64,000 nucleotides of DNA from Promethearchaeota archaeon (GCA_019058245.1 JAHPZJ010000025.1:28408-92407); one strand, 5' to 3'. Positions 1 to 10,181 are shown, counted from the stretch's first letter. Notes: generated from the letters alone by a model not told the origin. Program-made: numbers and translations.

Positions 1-930
1 ACGATCAAATCTTCCAGGTCTTAATAGTGCTGGATCTAAAATATCTACTCTATTTGTTGCACCAATGATTTTTACATCTCCTCTTTGTTCAAATCCGTCT
101 AATTCGCTTAATAATTGCATAAGAGTTCTTTGAACTTCTCTATCTCCAGATGTCGCAATCTTTAGTCTCTGAGAGCCAATTGCATCTAATTCATCAATAA
201 ATAATATGGTAGGGGCTTTTTCTTTGGCTAAATTAAATATTTCTCGCACTAATCGGGCACCTTCACCAATAAACTTTTGAACTAGTTCAGATCCAATAAT
301 TCTTATAAATGTTGCTTCAGTTTCATGAGCTACAGCCTTCGCTAATAGTGTTTTTCCTGTACCAGGGGGACCAAATAACAAAACTCCCTTAGGAGGATCA
401 ATTCCGATTTTCTTAAATAAATCTGGTTTTTTCAATGGTAGTTCTACCGTTTCTCTTACTTCCTGCATTTGTTCTTCTAAACCACCTACATCAGCATATG
501 ATATATCCGGAACAGAATCAATTACTTCCATTCCTTTAACAAAAGGATCTAATTTAGTAGGCAAAACTTCCATAATTGCGAATGTTCTTTGATTTAAAGC
601 AACTCTAGTACCTGGCACTAATTTTTCATTTTTTACTTTTCTACTAGTATTAACTACAAAACTTGGCCCCGTGGAACTTTTTACAATTGCCCTTCCTTTA
701 TCATCGAGAAAGTCTATAATTGTTGCAGATACTAATGGAGGTTCTCTTAATCTATCGATTTCATTTCTAAGGCTGTGTAATTCTTGTTCTAATCTCAATC
801 GCTCAGCATCTAATAATTGTTTTTCTGTTTCTAAGTTTCGGAGTCGTTTCTCCAGATGCCTAGTATAGGTAATGAGATATTCTCCATCTTTACTTTCTTC
901 TTTTTTTTTCTTTTCTTTAGTCGTAGTCAA
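1..930 (-). CDS. pan: Proteasome-activating nucleotidase (PAN), N-terminal 310 codons, cut by window edge
   Basis: AAA+ ATPase that unfolds proteins for the archaeal 20S proteasome. The ORF track does not list it, but the minus strand is open from a TTG codon at 930 to base 1. The visible order is the family's: an N-terminal charged coiled coil, an OB-like domain ([10 protein letters not shown]-type text), then the AAA domain with a GPPGTGKT Walker A, a Walker B followed by the [10 protein letters not shown]-type text, and the second region of homology ending at RPGRFDR, where the window stops. The TTG start has a GGGG-type ribosome binding site (AAGGGG) about 9 nt upstream and no in-frame ATG nearby. 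The C-terminal HbYX region lies outside the window. Identification as PAN rather than another Cdc48-like ATPase rests on the single AAA domain after a coiled coil plus OB region. Confidence 0.9.
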   Translation of the reverse strand, partial: MTTTKEKKKKEESKDGEYLITYTRHLEKRLRNLETEKQLLDAERLRLEQELHSLRNEIDRLREPPLVSATIIDFLDDKGRAIVKSSTGPSFVVNTSRKVKNEKLVPGTRVALNQRTFAIMEVLPTKLDPFVKGMEVIDSVPDISYADVGGLEEQMQEVRETVELPLKKPDLFKKIGIDPPKGVLLFGPPGTGKTLLAKAVAHETEATFIRIIGSELVQKFIGEGARLVREIFNLAKEKAPTILFIDELDAIGSQRLKIATSGDREVQRTLMQLLSELDGFEQRGDVKIIGATNRVDILDPALLRPGRFDR

Positions 931-1173
931 AAAAAGTATACCCCTTCTTTTCTTTCTTTTAATTACATTTTTAAGAAATTACGTTAATTTATTAATAATC
1001 TTTTAATCATTTAAATTTAAGGTTTCTTCTATACTATTACTTAATAGTGTCAATTTTTAAAAAATTTATAGATTATAAAATATAATCCTAATTAACCATA
1101 AATTATAAGAGTTTTCAATCAAATTCTATTAATATACAGCATATCTTTAATTATTCTGTGTTAGGATAGAACA

Positions 1174-1707
1174 ATGCCAGAACCTCAATATAATAAAATT
1201 GATAAAGAATGTCCTATATGTGGTAGTATTATTTGGGGTAAGGGGCAAAAAGTTCTATTAGAAGGAGCGAAAATTACAGTTTGTCATAATTGCGCTCAAC
1301 ATGGTATAAAAATTCAAAAACCTCCTACAAGTAAATATGCAAAAAAATCTTTCCCCCATGATATGAAAAGTTCTGCTAAACGACAAACTATAAAAAAGCC
1401 TAATATTGAAGCCTTTGAAATAATTCAAGATTATGCTAAAAAAATAAGAAATGTTAGAAATTCTTTAGGACTTAATCAAGATCAATTCGCCCAGAAATTG
1501 AATGAAAAACCTTCATTACTTAGAAGAATTGAGGCTGGAAAAGTAAAACCAACTATTAAATTAGCAAAGAAAATAGAAGAAGTTTATAAAATCAAAATCA
1601 TTAAAAAAGCTGACGAGATTGAAGGAACTATTGAGAGTGGTAAGTATTTGAAAAAATCTAGTGGAACATCTCTTGGTGACATTGCTTTTATTAAGAAAAA
1701 GAAATAA
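1174..1707 (+). CDS. mbf1: Archaeal MBF1: zinc ribbon plus Cro/C1 helix-turn-helix
   Basis: Multiprotein bridging factor 1 homologue, 177 aa. An N-terminal zinc ribbon (CPICG at about residue 14, then CHNC near residue 38) is followed by a helix-turn-helix at about residues 85-145 (RNSLGLNQDQFAQKLNE). This zinc ribbon plus HTH layout is typical of archaeal MBF1; eukaryotic MBF1 lacks the ribbon. The archaeal protein associates with ribosomes in studied species, and its exact role is unsettled. The gene is divergent from PAN and convergent with the molybdopterin oxidoreductase, only 23 bp away. Confidence 0.9.
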   Translation: MPEPQYNKIDKECPICGSIIWGKGQKVLLEGAKITVCHNCAQHGIKIQKPPTSKYAKKSFPHDMKSSAKRQTIKKPNIEAFEIIQDYAKKIRNVRNSLGLNQDQFAQKLNEKPSLLRRIEAGKVKPTIKLAKKIEEVYKIKIIKKADEIEGTIESGKYLKKSSGTSLGDIAFIKKKK

Positions 1708-1730
1708 ATGATACCCTTAACTTTGTATGA

Positions 1731-3761
1731 TTACTTAGATTCAAATTTGGTAATTTTCACTAAAGTAGAATTATATGCCCCTGAATATCCTAATTCTTCT
1801 GGTTTGCTTGGGGTAAAATGATTTACATTTGTCTTTTCTTCTAAAATAGATGATAAGCCAGAATATATTAGTGCTGTCCCACTTTTTAATATATTTGATT
1901 CTTCTAAAATATACACTCCCCTATAATACTCATTAGAAACAATTACTTTATTACCCTTATTGAGTTCTAATGATTCAATATCTTCTGGGGTCAAAAAAAT
2001 TTTACTAAATTCATCAATATATTTAAAGTGAACCTGTCCTAATTGAGAATGTAAAAGATATAAATGGGAAGGTGAAATAAGTATAAACTCATTAATCTTT
2101 TTAGAGATTCTACCCATAAATTCATTCTCTCCAAAATTAAAATGAGGGCCCTTAGCTTGAATACGATTATTTGAAGTAGGAAATTCTAAATTTTCAAAAG
2201 GAATAGAATCCATATTATATAGTAAATAATAGCCTACTGTAGTTATTGATTCTTGAATATTTTTTGGTAACATTTCTATACAATTATTAAAAATAGTCTC
2301 TTGTGATTCTTGAAATATATTATTATAGCCTATTTTTAAAGCTAAATGTTGAAAAAACTCATAATTAGATATACAATTTTGATACGGACATGGACCCCCT
2401 ATATTTATTGATAGACTTGGAATATAAAAAGGGGATATTATATCATTTGTCTCTAAATCAAATTTTGCTGGAATAACGATATCTGCATATTTTGTGGTTT
2501 CATTTAAGAACATATCTAAAACAATTATAAATAAATCTTTAGTCAATAATAATTTTCTTAATAAGTCTTGATTAGGAAGTGAACTTGCGGGATTGAAATT
2601 ATATATAAAAAGCATCCTATAATTCTTAGATAGTAAAGCAGAACTCAGTTCTATTATAGGAATCTCATTCATTTTTGGTCTTTCTTTAATATTAGTTATA
2701 TAATCTTGTAGAGGTTGGAGAAGTGGCTTTAAAAAATCGCTCTGAGAATAAATTAAACCTGTACCAGCTTTTCCTAAATTTCCAAGCAAAATTTGAACTA
2801 ATGCAATGCATTTCACTATCCTGCCTCCATTGAAGTTTTTCTGAACTCCATATCCAATATTAAACAGAGTATGGTGTTTGAATTTAATTAAAAAATTAAT
2901 AAAATTCTGAACAATTTGATTCTTAATTCCAATTTGCTCCAAAAGTTTCTCTTTCTCGATTTTTGCTACTTCTGAAAAAAGCGATGAATAAGAATCAACA
3001 TAACTTTTCAAAAATTTTCCATCATATATATTATTAGCAATTAATTCATTAAGAATTATTTTAACTAAGAAATGGTCAGTACCAGGGAAGATATGTAAAA
3101 AAAGATCAGCTTTTTTAGCTAATACTGTGCGTCTTGAATCAATTACCACTATCTTGGTCCCTCTTTTCAAAGCTTGCTTTACTAAAAAATATGCATGGTT
3201 ATTAGTTTCTGAAAGATTACTACCCCAAATAACTATTAATCTTGTAGAGGGATCTATAAGTTGAAATGGATTTGTAGTAGAATAAGTACCAAATAATTCT
3301 GTTAACCCAGCACAACCTCCTTCATTACAGATTCCACCATTTGTGATTGTAGCTCCAATTTTCCTGAAAAATCTTAATGGAGCATATTGAGATATAAGAC
3401 CACTATTTCCAGCATAAAAAGCCCCTAAAATAGAGGAAGATTCACCTCTTACTTGAATATCACTTATTTTTTCTGAAATAATTTCGAATACTTTCTCTAA
3501 AGTAGTTTTCTCAAAATTATTTTCAGGTTTTTCCCCTTTCCTAATTAATGGAGTTTTTACTCTTTTTGGATGATATAATAAATTTTCCCTGTTCCTATAT
3601 TTGGGACAAAAAAACCCATTTGTAAACGGATGTTCTTTTAAAGGATGAGTTGATTGCAATTTATGCTCTAAAGCCTCATCATCCCAAATTCCTTTAAATA
3701 CACATGAGCCATAGCAATCTTTTGTACAAGTTCCAATTCTAACTCTTTTTGTATTTATCAT
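1731..3761 (-). CDS. Molybdopterin-dependent oxidoreductase, formate dehydrogenase/DMSO reductase family
   Basis: 676 aa protein of the Mo/W-bisMGD oxidoreductase superfamily. The N-terminus has the 4Fe-4S motif C-x3-C-x3-C (CTKDCYGSC) with the fourth Cys in GFFCPKY, followed by the usual YHPKRVKTPLIRKG stretch. Typical cofactor-binding text follows, such as IWGSNLSETNNH and IVVIDSRRT. The C-terminal molydopterin dinucleotide-binding domain starts near HLYLLHSQLGQ. Substrate cannot be read from sequence. No iron-sulfur or membrane subunit, Moa/Moe gene or electron-transfer partner lies next to it, so it may act alone or with subunits encoded elsewhere. Confidence 0.85.
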   Translation of the reverse strand: MINTKRVRIGTCTKDCYGSCVFKGIWDDEALEHKLQSTHPLKEHPFTNGFFCPKYRNRENLLYHPKRVKTPLIRKGEKPENNFEKTTLEKVFEIISEKISDIQVRGESSSILGAFYAGNSGLISQYAPLRFFRKIGATITNGGICNEGGCAGLTELFGTYSTTNPFQLIDPSTRLIVIWGSNLSETNNHAYFLVKQALKRGTKIVVIDSRRTVLAKKADLFLHIFPGTDHFLVKIILNELIANNIYDGKFLKSYVDSYSSLFSEVAKIEKEKLLEQIGIKNQIVQNFINFLIKFKHHTLFNIGYGVQKNFNGGRIVKCIALVQILLGNLGKAGTGLIYSQSDFLKPLLQPLQDYITNIKERPKMNEIPIIELSSALLSKNYRMLFIYNFNPASSLPNQDLLRKLLLTKDLFIIVLDMFLNETTKYADIVIPAKFDLETNDIISPFYIPSLSINIGGPCPYQNCISNYEFFQHLALKIGYNNIFQESQETIFNNCIEMLPKNIQESITTVGYYLLYNMDSIPFENLEFPTSNNRIQAKGPHFNFGENEFMGRISKKINEFILISPSHLYLLHSQLGQVHFKYIDEFSKIFLTPEDIESLELNKGNKVIVSNEYYRGVYILEESNILKSGTALIYSGLSSILEEKTNVNHFTPSKPEELGYSGAYNSTLVKITKFESK

Positions 3762-3847
3762 TTCTCTTTTAAAAAATTATATCTGATTATTCAGATATTG
3801 AAAAAGTATGAATTAATCGAAATATTAGCTAGTTCTCAATCAAGATT

Positions 3848-4423
3848 TTAATCAATTGATATTTTAACATTTTGAACCAAGGCTATTCTATTCCTTAAGA
3901 ATATAATTATATCTTGGTTATCTTGAGCTTCAAGAGGGCTTCCACAATTAGGGCATCTAAAATTAAGTTCAAATGCTTCATCAAAATTGTATTTAATAAT
4001 TGATTCCTGACAATTTTTACATATAAAAAAATAATTATTCTGTTCAAATTGCAATCTATCTCGCAATTTGCCTTCAATTAAGCTCTTTTTTTCTTGAAGA
4101 ATTTCTTCAATCAGGTCAAATTCATGCCACCAATAATATATAAACCATCCCGTTGATTTATCTCTTATACGTCTAAATTGTGCCAACTTTTCAGAGTATA
4201 ATTTATAAAGTGTTTTACGCACAGTATTTAATTTTAATATTTCAGAATCATCAGGCTCAAAATCAATTTCAGTACCTTGAATGCTTTCTTTTATGTTTTC
4301 AGTTATATCCTCATCAGTTATATCTTCAGATTCAGATTTCATAAGTTCAATTCCAACATATATTGCAATCTCGCCCCCAATAATATATAGAAAAGATTCT
4401 AAGAAGGGATTTAATTTGTTAAT
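3848..4423 (-). CDS. tfe: Transcription factor E (TFE, TFIIE-alpha homologue), probably with an ATT start
   Basis: TFE helps the polymerase melt promoters, acting on preinitiation complexes with TBP and TFB. The diagnostic core is VRKTLYKLYSEKLAQ, RDKSTGWFIYYWW and a zinc ribbon CKNC...CPNC. The ORF track starts at an internal ATG (4342), which removes most of the winged helix. The same frame stays open upstream to a TAA at 4432-4430 and encodes NPFLESFLYIIGGEIAIY, which fits the family's N-terminus. No ATG, GTG or TTG exists in that extension. The best start is ATT at 4423, placed 8 nt after GAGGT, giving about 191 aa. There is a longer than usual insert between ITDEDITENI and the VRK helix. 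Confidence 0.85.
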   Translation of the reverse strand: MNKLNPFLESFLYIIGGEIAIYVGIELMKSESEDITDEDITENIKESIQGTEIDFEPDDSEILKLNTVRKTLYKLYSEKLAQFRRIRDKSTGWFIYYWWHEFDLIEEILQEKKSLIEGKLRDRLQFEQNNYFFICKNCQESIIKYNFDEAFELNFRCPNCGSPLEAQDNQDIIIFLRNRIALVQNVKISID

Positions 4424-4528
4424 ATGACTTTACCTCACTTAAAAATTAGTATTTGCATGAAATATAATTAGTTTTTATAAAAATTAAATTTTTTTGAAAT
4501 TTTTTGATTTAAAAAATAAATTTATTCC

Positions 4529-5311
4529 TTATACTACTATAGAATACTGCTTTTCTATAATCTCACCATCTATATCAAGAGTTCTAATTAATTTACCTTT
4601 TCTAATTGCCAATATCCGTAATAATTTTGAATTATTTATATTTTTCGGCAGCTCAATTTCAGAAATTTTATAATTATTAAAAATAGTTAGAGATTTCCAC
4701 TTTGTGGGGAGTTCTGATTGAAAATCTGGTAATGCGTTTTCTATTATGTAATTATAATTTCTTTCAGTGTTACTAATATATCCCATACAAAATTGAATCC
4801 TTTTATTCACATCATCATCTTCTACCTTCTTTTTAGAAGGTTGAGGTACCTTTTTTTTGGTAGTAACCTTACAATTCGGATTTATATTAAATGATATTAA
4901 GAAATAACTATTTTTACGGAAGGCTTCAATACTTTCTAACAATAAGTTCTTATTACTATTATCTATTATGTCCACACTATAATTTTTAGTCTGCCCAGTT
5001 GATTTTTTAAGATTCCAATTAAATCCTAATTTATTAATCATTTCACTAATATCCGAACCTGAGATTAGTTTACCTTTAATTTCAAAAGCTTCTTTAGGGC
5101 TTGAAATTCCATTTGTAACTATCTCTAAAATTAAATCCTCATATTCATGACTCCCTTTAAGAGTTAACTTTGTCTTGGTTTGAGAAATTTTCAACGCTGG
5201 CCCTATAAAATCACCCTTAGAATATCTGTAAAAATGACGGTGTACATTTTTATGCTTTTGTGCGGGATCATCTAAAATTGGAGTATCAACAATAAATTTT
5301 AAAAAATGCAT
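4529..5311 (-). CDS. Conserved-looking archaeal protein of unknown function (260 aa)
   Basis: I do not recognise this protein with confidence. Visible features are an N-terminal beta-rich part with HRHFYRYSKGDFIGPALKI, a basic low-complexity linker (TTKKKVPQPSKKK, about residues 148-161) and a C-terminal part. No transmembrane segment or metal motif is seen. The first part looks like a small beta domain and the linker suggests two modules. It lies upstream of tfe on the same strand with about 100 bp of AT-rich DNA between them, so co-transcription is possible but not shown. Confidence 0.6.
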   Translation of the reverse strand: MHFLKFIVDTPILDDPAQKHKNVHRHFYRYSKGDFIGPALKISQTKTKLTLKGSHEYEDLILEIVTNGISSPKEAFEIKGKLISGSDISEMINKLGFNWNLKKSTGQTKNYSVDIIDNSNKNLLLESIEAFRKNSYFLISFNINPNCKVTTKKKVPQPSKKKVEDDDVNKRIQFCMGYISNTERNYNYIIENALPDFQSELPTKWKSLTIFNNYKISEIELPKNINNSKLLRILAIRKGKLIRTLDIDGEIIEKQYSIVV

Positions 5312-5466
5312 CTTTTTTCTTTCCTTATTTTTCTTTTAATTTAATTCTTGTTCTCTTTATTAAATATCAAAAGATTATAATTTTAAATTTTATTTATTAA
5401 TTAAATTAAAAAAATATAAAATATATCTTAAGATACAGAACACAAAAAAAATTATTTTAATTTGAT

Positions 5467-5667
5467 ATGGTTGCTATTCCTTCTTTATCACTATGGGTTT
5501 TTGCGTGGATATTTCTAATTATAGGGTTAATATCTTTAGTAATTTTAGTACTATACACTAAATATGGAAGAGAAGTATCTATTCGACTTTCAATAATTAG
5601 TATAGTAATAAGCTCAATATTCCTAGGATTTGCATTTCACTTTTTCTTACTTTCAGAGGGACTATAA
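5467..5667 (+). CDS. Small two-helix membrane protein (66 aa)
   Basis: 66 aa with two predicted membrane helices: LWVFAWIFLIIGLISLVILVL near the N-terminus and ISIVISSIFLGFAFHFFLL at the C-terminus, joined by a short basic loop (KYGREVSIRLS). Family unknown. It is followed by another small membrane protein on the same strand. Composition is protein-like and no competing ORF covers it. Confidence 0.6.
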   Translation: MVAIPSLSLWVFAWIFLIIGLISLVILVLYTKYGREVSIRLSIISIVISSIFLGFAFHFFLLSEGL

Positions 5668-5838
5668 TTTAAATAATTAGTTATATTATGAATAAAATTC
5701 GATTTTTTATGAAATTGAACTTATCTAACAATTTAGTCTGATTTATAATTTCTTTTGTTAATATTTAAAAAAGAAGAAAAGTTTTCATTTAATTAATAAT
5801 ATTTCTTCAAGCTATTTAAAAAAAAAAGAGAAGTTAAA

Positions 5839-6255
5839 ATGTTATTTCAAATGGACCCTACTCTTCAGTTTGTATTATGGCTTATTTTAGCAACTATAAT
5901 TGTTACACTAATTCTTTACATTGCGGTTATACTGATTGTATCAAAAACAAAAGCTTCGGACAAAAAATTTTTAATAATTCTTTTAGCATTTATTTGTGTC
6001 CTTGTAATACCCATAGTTTTAGGCGCAATTAGTTCAATATTTGCTGTTTTTGGCGAAATTCCTTGGAGTGATGGTAATTATCTAGCATTATTGGTACCTA
6101 TTATTGGTTTTTTAATAGTACTGGTATTAGTAAAATTTATTTTGGACGTTCCTTGGGATCAAGCTTTATGGATATCTTTGCTAACATTATTTGTTTTATT
6201 CCTTCTTTATACATTGATACCAGGACTTGCTAGCTTTCTTGGATTTACATTATGA
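5839..6255 (+). CDS. Four-helix integral membrane protein (138 aa)
   Basis: 138 aa with four hydrophobic segments at about residues 10-33, 43-68, 80-102 and 107-130, with short loops between. A basic loop (SKTKASDKKF) after the first helix suggests orientation by the positive-inside rule. Function unknown. It sits just after the 66 aa membrane protein and converges on rpoB, so its transcript meets that of rpoB tail to tail. Confidence 0.65.
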   Translation: MLFQMDPTLQFVLWLILATIIVTLILYIAVILIVSKTKASDKKFLIILLAFICVLVIPIVLGAISSIFAVFGEIPWSDGNYLALLVPIIGFLIVLVLVKFILDVPWDQALWISLLTLFVLFLLYTLIPGLASFLGFTL

Positions 6256-6382
6256 TTAATATCAGAAATAAAATATATAATAAAGCTATTTTTTTTTATT
6301 TATTAATTATGAAATTATTTGCTAAATTCTAATTCATTAAAGATAAATAGAGATAGTTAAAAAATAGATTTATATAAAAGAT

Positions 6383-6391
6383 CAAAAAAAG
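6383..6391 (-). terminator. Possible oligo-U terminator after rpoB
   Basis: Seven consecutive T residues on the minus strand start 9 nt past the rpoB stop codon. Archaeal polymerases commonly terminate in such T tracts without a hairpin. In such AT-rich DNA the signal is weak. Confidence 0.35.
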
Positions 6392-6398
6392 TATCAGG

Positions 6399-9300
6399 TT
6401 ATATCCTTTCTTTTAATTTTAATCTTGGAGCAAGTCCTAAACTCATCATTTCTTGTAAAAGTAATTTAAACGCATAGGAACAAACTACTTTTGAAATAAT
6501 GGTTCCTTCACCACACACGGGACAATATCGCTTATCTCTATTTCTGTCATAAACTGCTAAGAGACCACATTTTTCACATACTAAAATAACAGTCCTATCA
6601 GATTCATCTAATAATCTTTCTTTTAACAATAAGGCTGAGCCATGACCAACTAAACAATCCCTCTCCATCTCTCCAAACCTTAAACCCCCTTCACGAGCAC
6701 GACCCTCTGTAGGTTGTCGTGTTAAAATTTGAACAGGCCCCCTAGCTCTTGCGTGGAGTTTATCCGCTACCAAATGATATAATTTTTGATAATATATTGG
6801 AGCACAATATATCCCTGCTTCATACTTATCTCCCGTAATACCATTATACATTACCTCTCTTCCATTAAATTCAAAACCAGCTTCTACTAGTTGCTCTTGA
6901 AGTTTTGTTATATCTGTCCATTCGAACGCAGTAGCATCACCCAACTTACCTGTTGTACAGGCTATCTTTCCACTAATACCTTCAAATAGTTGCCCTAAAG
7001 TCATTCTTGATGGCATTGCATGAGGATTTACTATAATATCTGGAATAACACCTAAAGCAGTAAAAGGCATATCAGCTTGTTCAACAACCAACCCTAACAC
7101 TCCTTTTTGACCATGTCTAGATGAGAATTTATCGCCCAATTCAGGAATTCTTAAATCTCTCACTTTTATTTTAACTAATTTGTTCCCATCAACAGTTTCT
7201 GATATAATTACAGTATCAACAATTCCTTGTTCATTATGTCGCATATTTTTTGAAGTTTCACGCCTATTTGGTTGCATAAGCTCAAATTCTTCATAGGATT
7301 TAATAAATCTAGGCGGAGATGTTCGACCTATAAGTACGTCGCCTCCGTTCACCTGTGTTTCTGGTTCTATTATTCCATCAACGTCTGAGAGAAGGCGGTA
7401 TGATTCTGCAGATTTAAATCCTCTAACACCTCTTTCTGGAATCTCAAATTTATCAACTTCTCCACCAGGGTATTTTCTTTCTTCGGCATCATATGTTCTA
7501 AAAAAGTGACTCCGCGCTAAGCCTCGCTCAATTGAAGCTTTATTTATAATAATAGCATCTTCAATGTTAAATCCTTCGAAGCTCATCATAGCAATAATAA
7601 AGTTTTGACCCGAAGGTCTCTTATTTATCCCTATGATCTCCATCGGACTAGTTTTCACTAAAGGCTGTTGAGGGTAATGCAACGTGTGGCCTCTTGTGTC
7701 TAATCTCAAATGCATGTTTGCTGCAAATAAACCTAATGCTTGCTTTACCATTCCAGCTTCATAAGTATTTCTCGGAGATTGATTATGTTCTGGAAAAGGA
7801 ATAATAGAAGCACAGATTCCTAAAATTGCAGCAGGTGATATTTCCAAATGAGTATGCTCTTCGGTTATATCTTCTTCAAACATTGCAATATATGCATTTT
7901 CTTCTTCTTCAGCATCTAAATATTCAATTACACCTTTATGAACCAAATCTGACCAAATATACTTATTCTGTTTGAGTTTTTCTATATCATCTTTTGAAAC
8001 AAGTAAATTTTTATTCTTCAAGACAAATAATGGTCTAGTTGCCCTACCTGCATCACAATTTATCTGAATCTCTTTTGATTCATTATAATAACCAATATTT
8101 ACGTGTTGCCCAATTTCACCTTTCCTTCTTTTTTCTCTTAATTGACGGATGAATGGATTATATTGTTGATGTATTCCTACTAATTTCCCGTTCAGAAAAA
8201 CTTTTACTTTATCTCCTTTTACATTTTTGACTTCATTTATGGGGATAACTCCTAAATCAATTAGTATGTTTTCAATTATCCTCTCATCTGCTCCAACAGA
8301 TATTATTGATGCTAATCCAAGATTCTTGACTAAACCACAATTAGGACCTTCGGGTGTCTCAGCAGGACAAATTTTTCCCCATTGTGTTGGATGTAAATCT
8401 CTTGCCTCAAAGTGTGGTTGACTGCGACTTAATGGCGATATAACTCTTCTCAAATGACTTAAAGTTCCAACATGATTAGTTCTATTTAAAAGTTGACTTA
8501 CTCCTGCCTTACCTCCAACCCAATTTCCAGTTGCTAAGGCATGTCTAATTCTTTCTGTAATGACATCTGCTCTTACAGCAGTTTTAATATTTGGAGCTCT
8601 TCCTCGAACAGCAGTTCTTTCCAATTGATATTTAATATCTTTCACTAAATTTAAAAATGCCACTCTAAATAAAGATGTGAATAATTCACCAGCTAGCTTT
8701 AATCTTTTATTTGCATAATGATCCTTATCGTCGGGTTCTCTTAAATTTAATGCTAATTCCATAACTTTTTGTGCCATTTGTCCTAAATAATAGGCTTTTT
8801 TAATTCTATCTTCTTCATCATTACCTATGTGAGGTAAAAGATATCTATCTAAAACTTGAAGAGCTCTTCTAATACGGTAATCTTTCGTTTGACCGATGGC
8901 GACTCTTTTTCCTATATAATCAAGTGCATTTTGCTGAGATTTCTCTGGATCTTTTAATACTTGAATCTCAGAGGCAACATCAATTACTGGAATTAATTCT
9001 TTCTGAATTTCATCATTTTCAGAGATTGCTTCAAAAATCTCTCTATCTGAATGTAATCCCAACGAACGCATCAATATCGCTAAAGGAATCTTTCCTGGAA
9101 CTGAAGGAAATGATACTCTAAGATTGCCATCTTTCTTCCTTTCTATTGTTACAGGTGCTCTAAATCCGCTTCTAGTTGAAAATACTTTTGCTTGATGAGT
9201 TGCGCTAGAACTTCTACTTGCCTCCTCTGCCAGTATTCTATTTGGGGCTAGATCTTCTTGAGTAACAAGAACTCTTTCAGTTCCATTTATTATGAAATAA

Positions 9301-9770
9301 CCTCCAGGGTCTAAAGGATCTTCACCCCTGTTAATTAATTCTTGTTCTGAAAGGCTTTCTAGAGGACATCGACAACTCTTTAGCATTATTGGAATCTTCC
9401 CAATATATATATCTAAGGTTTCTTCGGCTTCTTCTCTCTGTGTCCTCTCGTCAATGGTTATTGGAGTCATTTCTAAAGTAATATCTGCAGCATAACTTAA
9501 TTCTCTAATTCTTGCTTCTATTGGAGTAATCTCCATAGTAGCACCATCTGCCTCTCTTACCTTAGGTACTCCAACTTTAATTTTTCCGAATTTTATTTTA
9601 AAACCTGGAATATCAGGGATTACTTCACCTGATTCATCAACAATTATTTGCATTTCATATTCTATAAAGTTGTTATATGAATCTAGATGTTGACGTACTA
9701 AGCCCTTTTCATCAAATAAACTTTTTAGAATAATCCATTTATCAGTATTTGATAATTTTTCTGAACTCAA
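6399..9770 (-). CDS. rpoB: DNA-directed RNA polymerase subunit B, unsplit (1123 aa)
   Basis: Full-length archaeal RNA polymerase B, the counterpart of bacterial beta and eukaryotic Rpb2. All hallmark stretches are present in one ORF: PLESLSEQELINRGEDP, GKICPAETPEGPNCGLVKNL, MMSFEGFNIEDAIIINK, KFSSRHGQKGVLG, and GGLRFGEMERDCLVGHG. A C-terminal zinc ribbon (CEKCGLL...CPVCG) is present. Many euryarchaeal methanogens split this protein into B' and B''; here it is intact. It follows rpoH by 45 bp. The genes for A' and A'', which usually come next, are absent: the downstream neighbours are opposite-strand membrane proteins. Confidence 0.98.
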   Translation of the reverse strand: MSSEKLSNTDKWIILKSLFDEKGLVRQHLDSYNNFIEYEMQIIVDESGEVIPDIPGFKIKFGKIKVGVPKVREADGATMEITPIEARIRELSYAADITLEMTPITIDERTQREEAEETLDIYIGKIPIMLKSCRCPLESLSEQELINRGEDPLDPGGYFIINGTERVLVTQEDLAPNRILAEEASRSSSATHQAKVFSTRSGFRAPVTIERKKDGNLRVSFPSVPGKIPLAILMRSLGLHSDREIFEAISENDEIQKELIPVIDVASEIQVLKDPEKSQQNALDYIGKRVAIGQTKDYRIRRALQVLDRYLLPHIGNDEEDRIKKAYYLGQMAQKVMELALNLREPDDKDHYANKRLKLAGELFTSLFRVAFLNLVKDIKYQLERTAVRGRAPNIKTAVRADVITERIRHALATGNWVGGKAGVSQLLNRTNHVGTLSHLRRVISPLSRSQPHFEARDLHPTQWGKICPAETPEGPNCGLVKNLGLASIISVGADERIIENILIDLGVIPINEVKNVKGDKVKVFLNGKLVGIHQQYNPFIRQLREKRRKGEIGQHVNIGYYNESKEIQINCDAGRATRPLFVLKNKNLLVSKDDIEKLKQNKYIWSDLVHKGVIEYLDAEEEENAYIAMFEEDITEEHTHLEISPAAILGICASIIPFPEHNQSPRNTYEAGMVKQALGLFAANMHLRLDTRGHTLHYPQQPLVKTSPMEIIGINKRPSGQNFIIAMMSFEGFNIEDAIIINKASIERGLARSHFFRTYDAEERKYPGGEVDKFEIPERGVRGFKSAESYRLLSDVDGIIEPETQVNGGDVLIGRTSPPRFIKSYEEFELMQPNRRETSKNMRHNEQGIVDTVIISETVDGNKLVKIKVRDLRIPELGDKFSSRHGQKGVLGLVVEQADMPFTALGVIPDIIVNPHAMPSRMTLGQLFEGISGKIACTTGKLGDATAFEWTDITKLQEQLVEAGFEFNGREVMYNGITGDKYEAGIYCAPIYYQKLYHLVADKLHARARGPVQILTRQPTEGRAREGGLRFGEMERDCLVGHGSALLLKERLLDESDRTVILVCEKCGLLAVYDRNRDKRYCPVCGEGTIISKVVCSYAFKLLLQEMMSLGLAPRLKLKERI

Positions 9771-9815
9771 AATTCATAAAACCATAATATTTTTTCTTTT
9801 TAATAAAAAATGATA

Positions 9816-10073
9816 TTAAACTTTTTCCTTTTTTACATAACGGTAATAGTCTGCGGATTTCACAGTTGTATTAGATTCTCGAATTATTCTCACAATATCT
9901 CCTTCTTTTGCTCCAATAGCAATCGCAACTGGATCTTTTTCAAACATTTGTGGTAAATCATTTACATCAATTCGATATTTTTCTAAAAGATTTTGCGATT
10001 CTTCTTTAGTTAAAAGGACATGTTTAGGGACGAATTTATGGAGCAAAACATCTATTCGTTTCTTTTTACTCAA
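9816..10073 (-). CDS. rpoH: DNA-directed RNA polymerase subunit H
   Basis: 85 aa, the normal size for archaeal RpoH, the C-terminal-domain equivalent of eukaryotic Rpb5. Recognisable text includes LLHKFVPKHVLLTKEE and ending IRESNTTVKSADYYRYV, which matches the conserved end of the family. It binds the jaw region of the polymerase. It is immediately upstream of rpoB, the usual archaeal order H-B. Confidence 0.97.
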   Translation of the reverse strand: MSKKKRIDVLLHKFVPKHVLLTKEESQNLLEKYRIDVNDLPQMFEKDPVAIAIGAKEGDIVRIIRESNTTVKSADYYRYVKKEKV

Positions 10074-10181
10074 GGAAAACTCTACTCTTCTAATAAATAA
10101 TAATTAATGAAATGATACCCGTCTAAAAAATTTTTCCATTTTTTCCTCATTTTTCTTATGAAAAACGAGGATTTTACAGAA

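Noticed and set aside
671-868. 65-aa ORF on the + strand
   Set aside because: Antisense shadow of the PAN gene, which is clear on the other strand.
6399-9770. ORF-track entries at 8227..8421 and 8924..9121 on the + strand
   Set aside because: They lie antisense inside rpoB and read as reverse-frame shadows with no domain.
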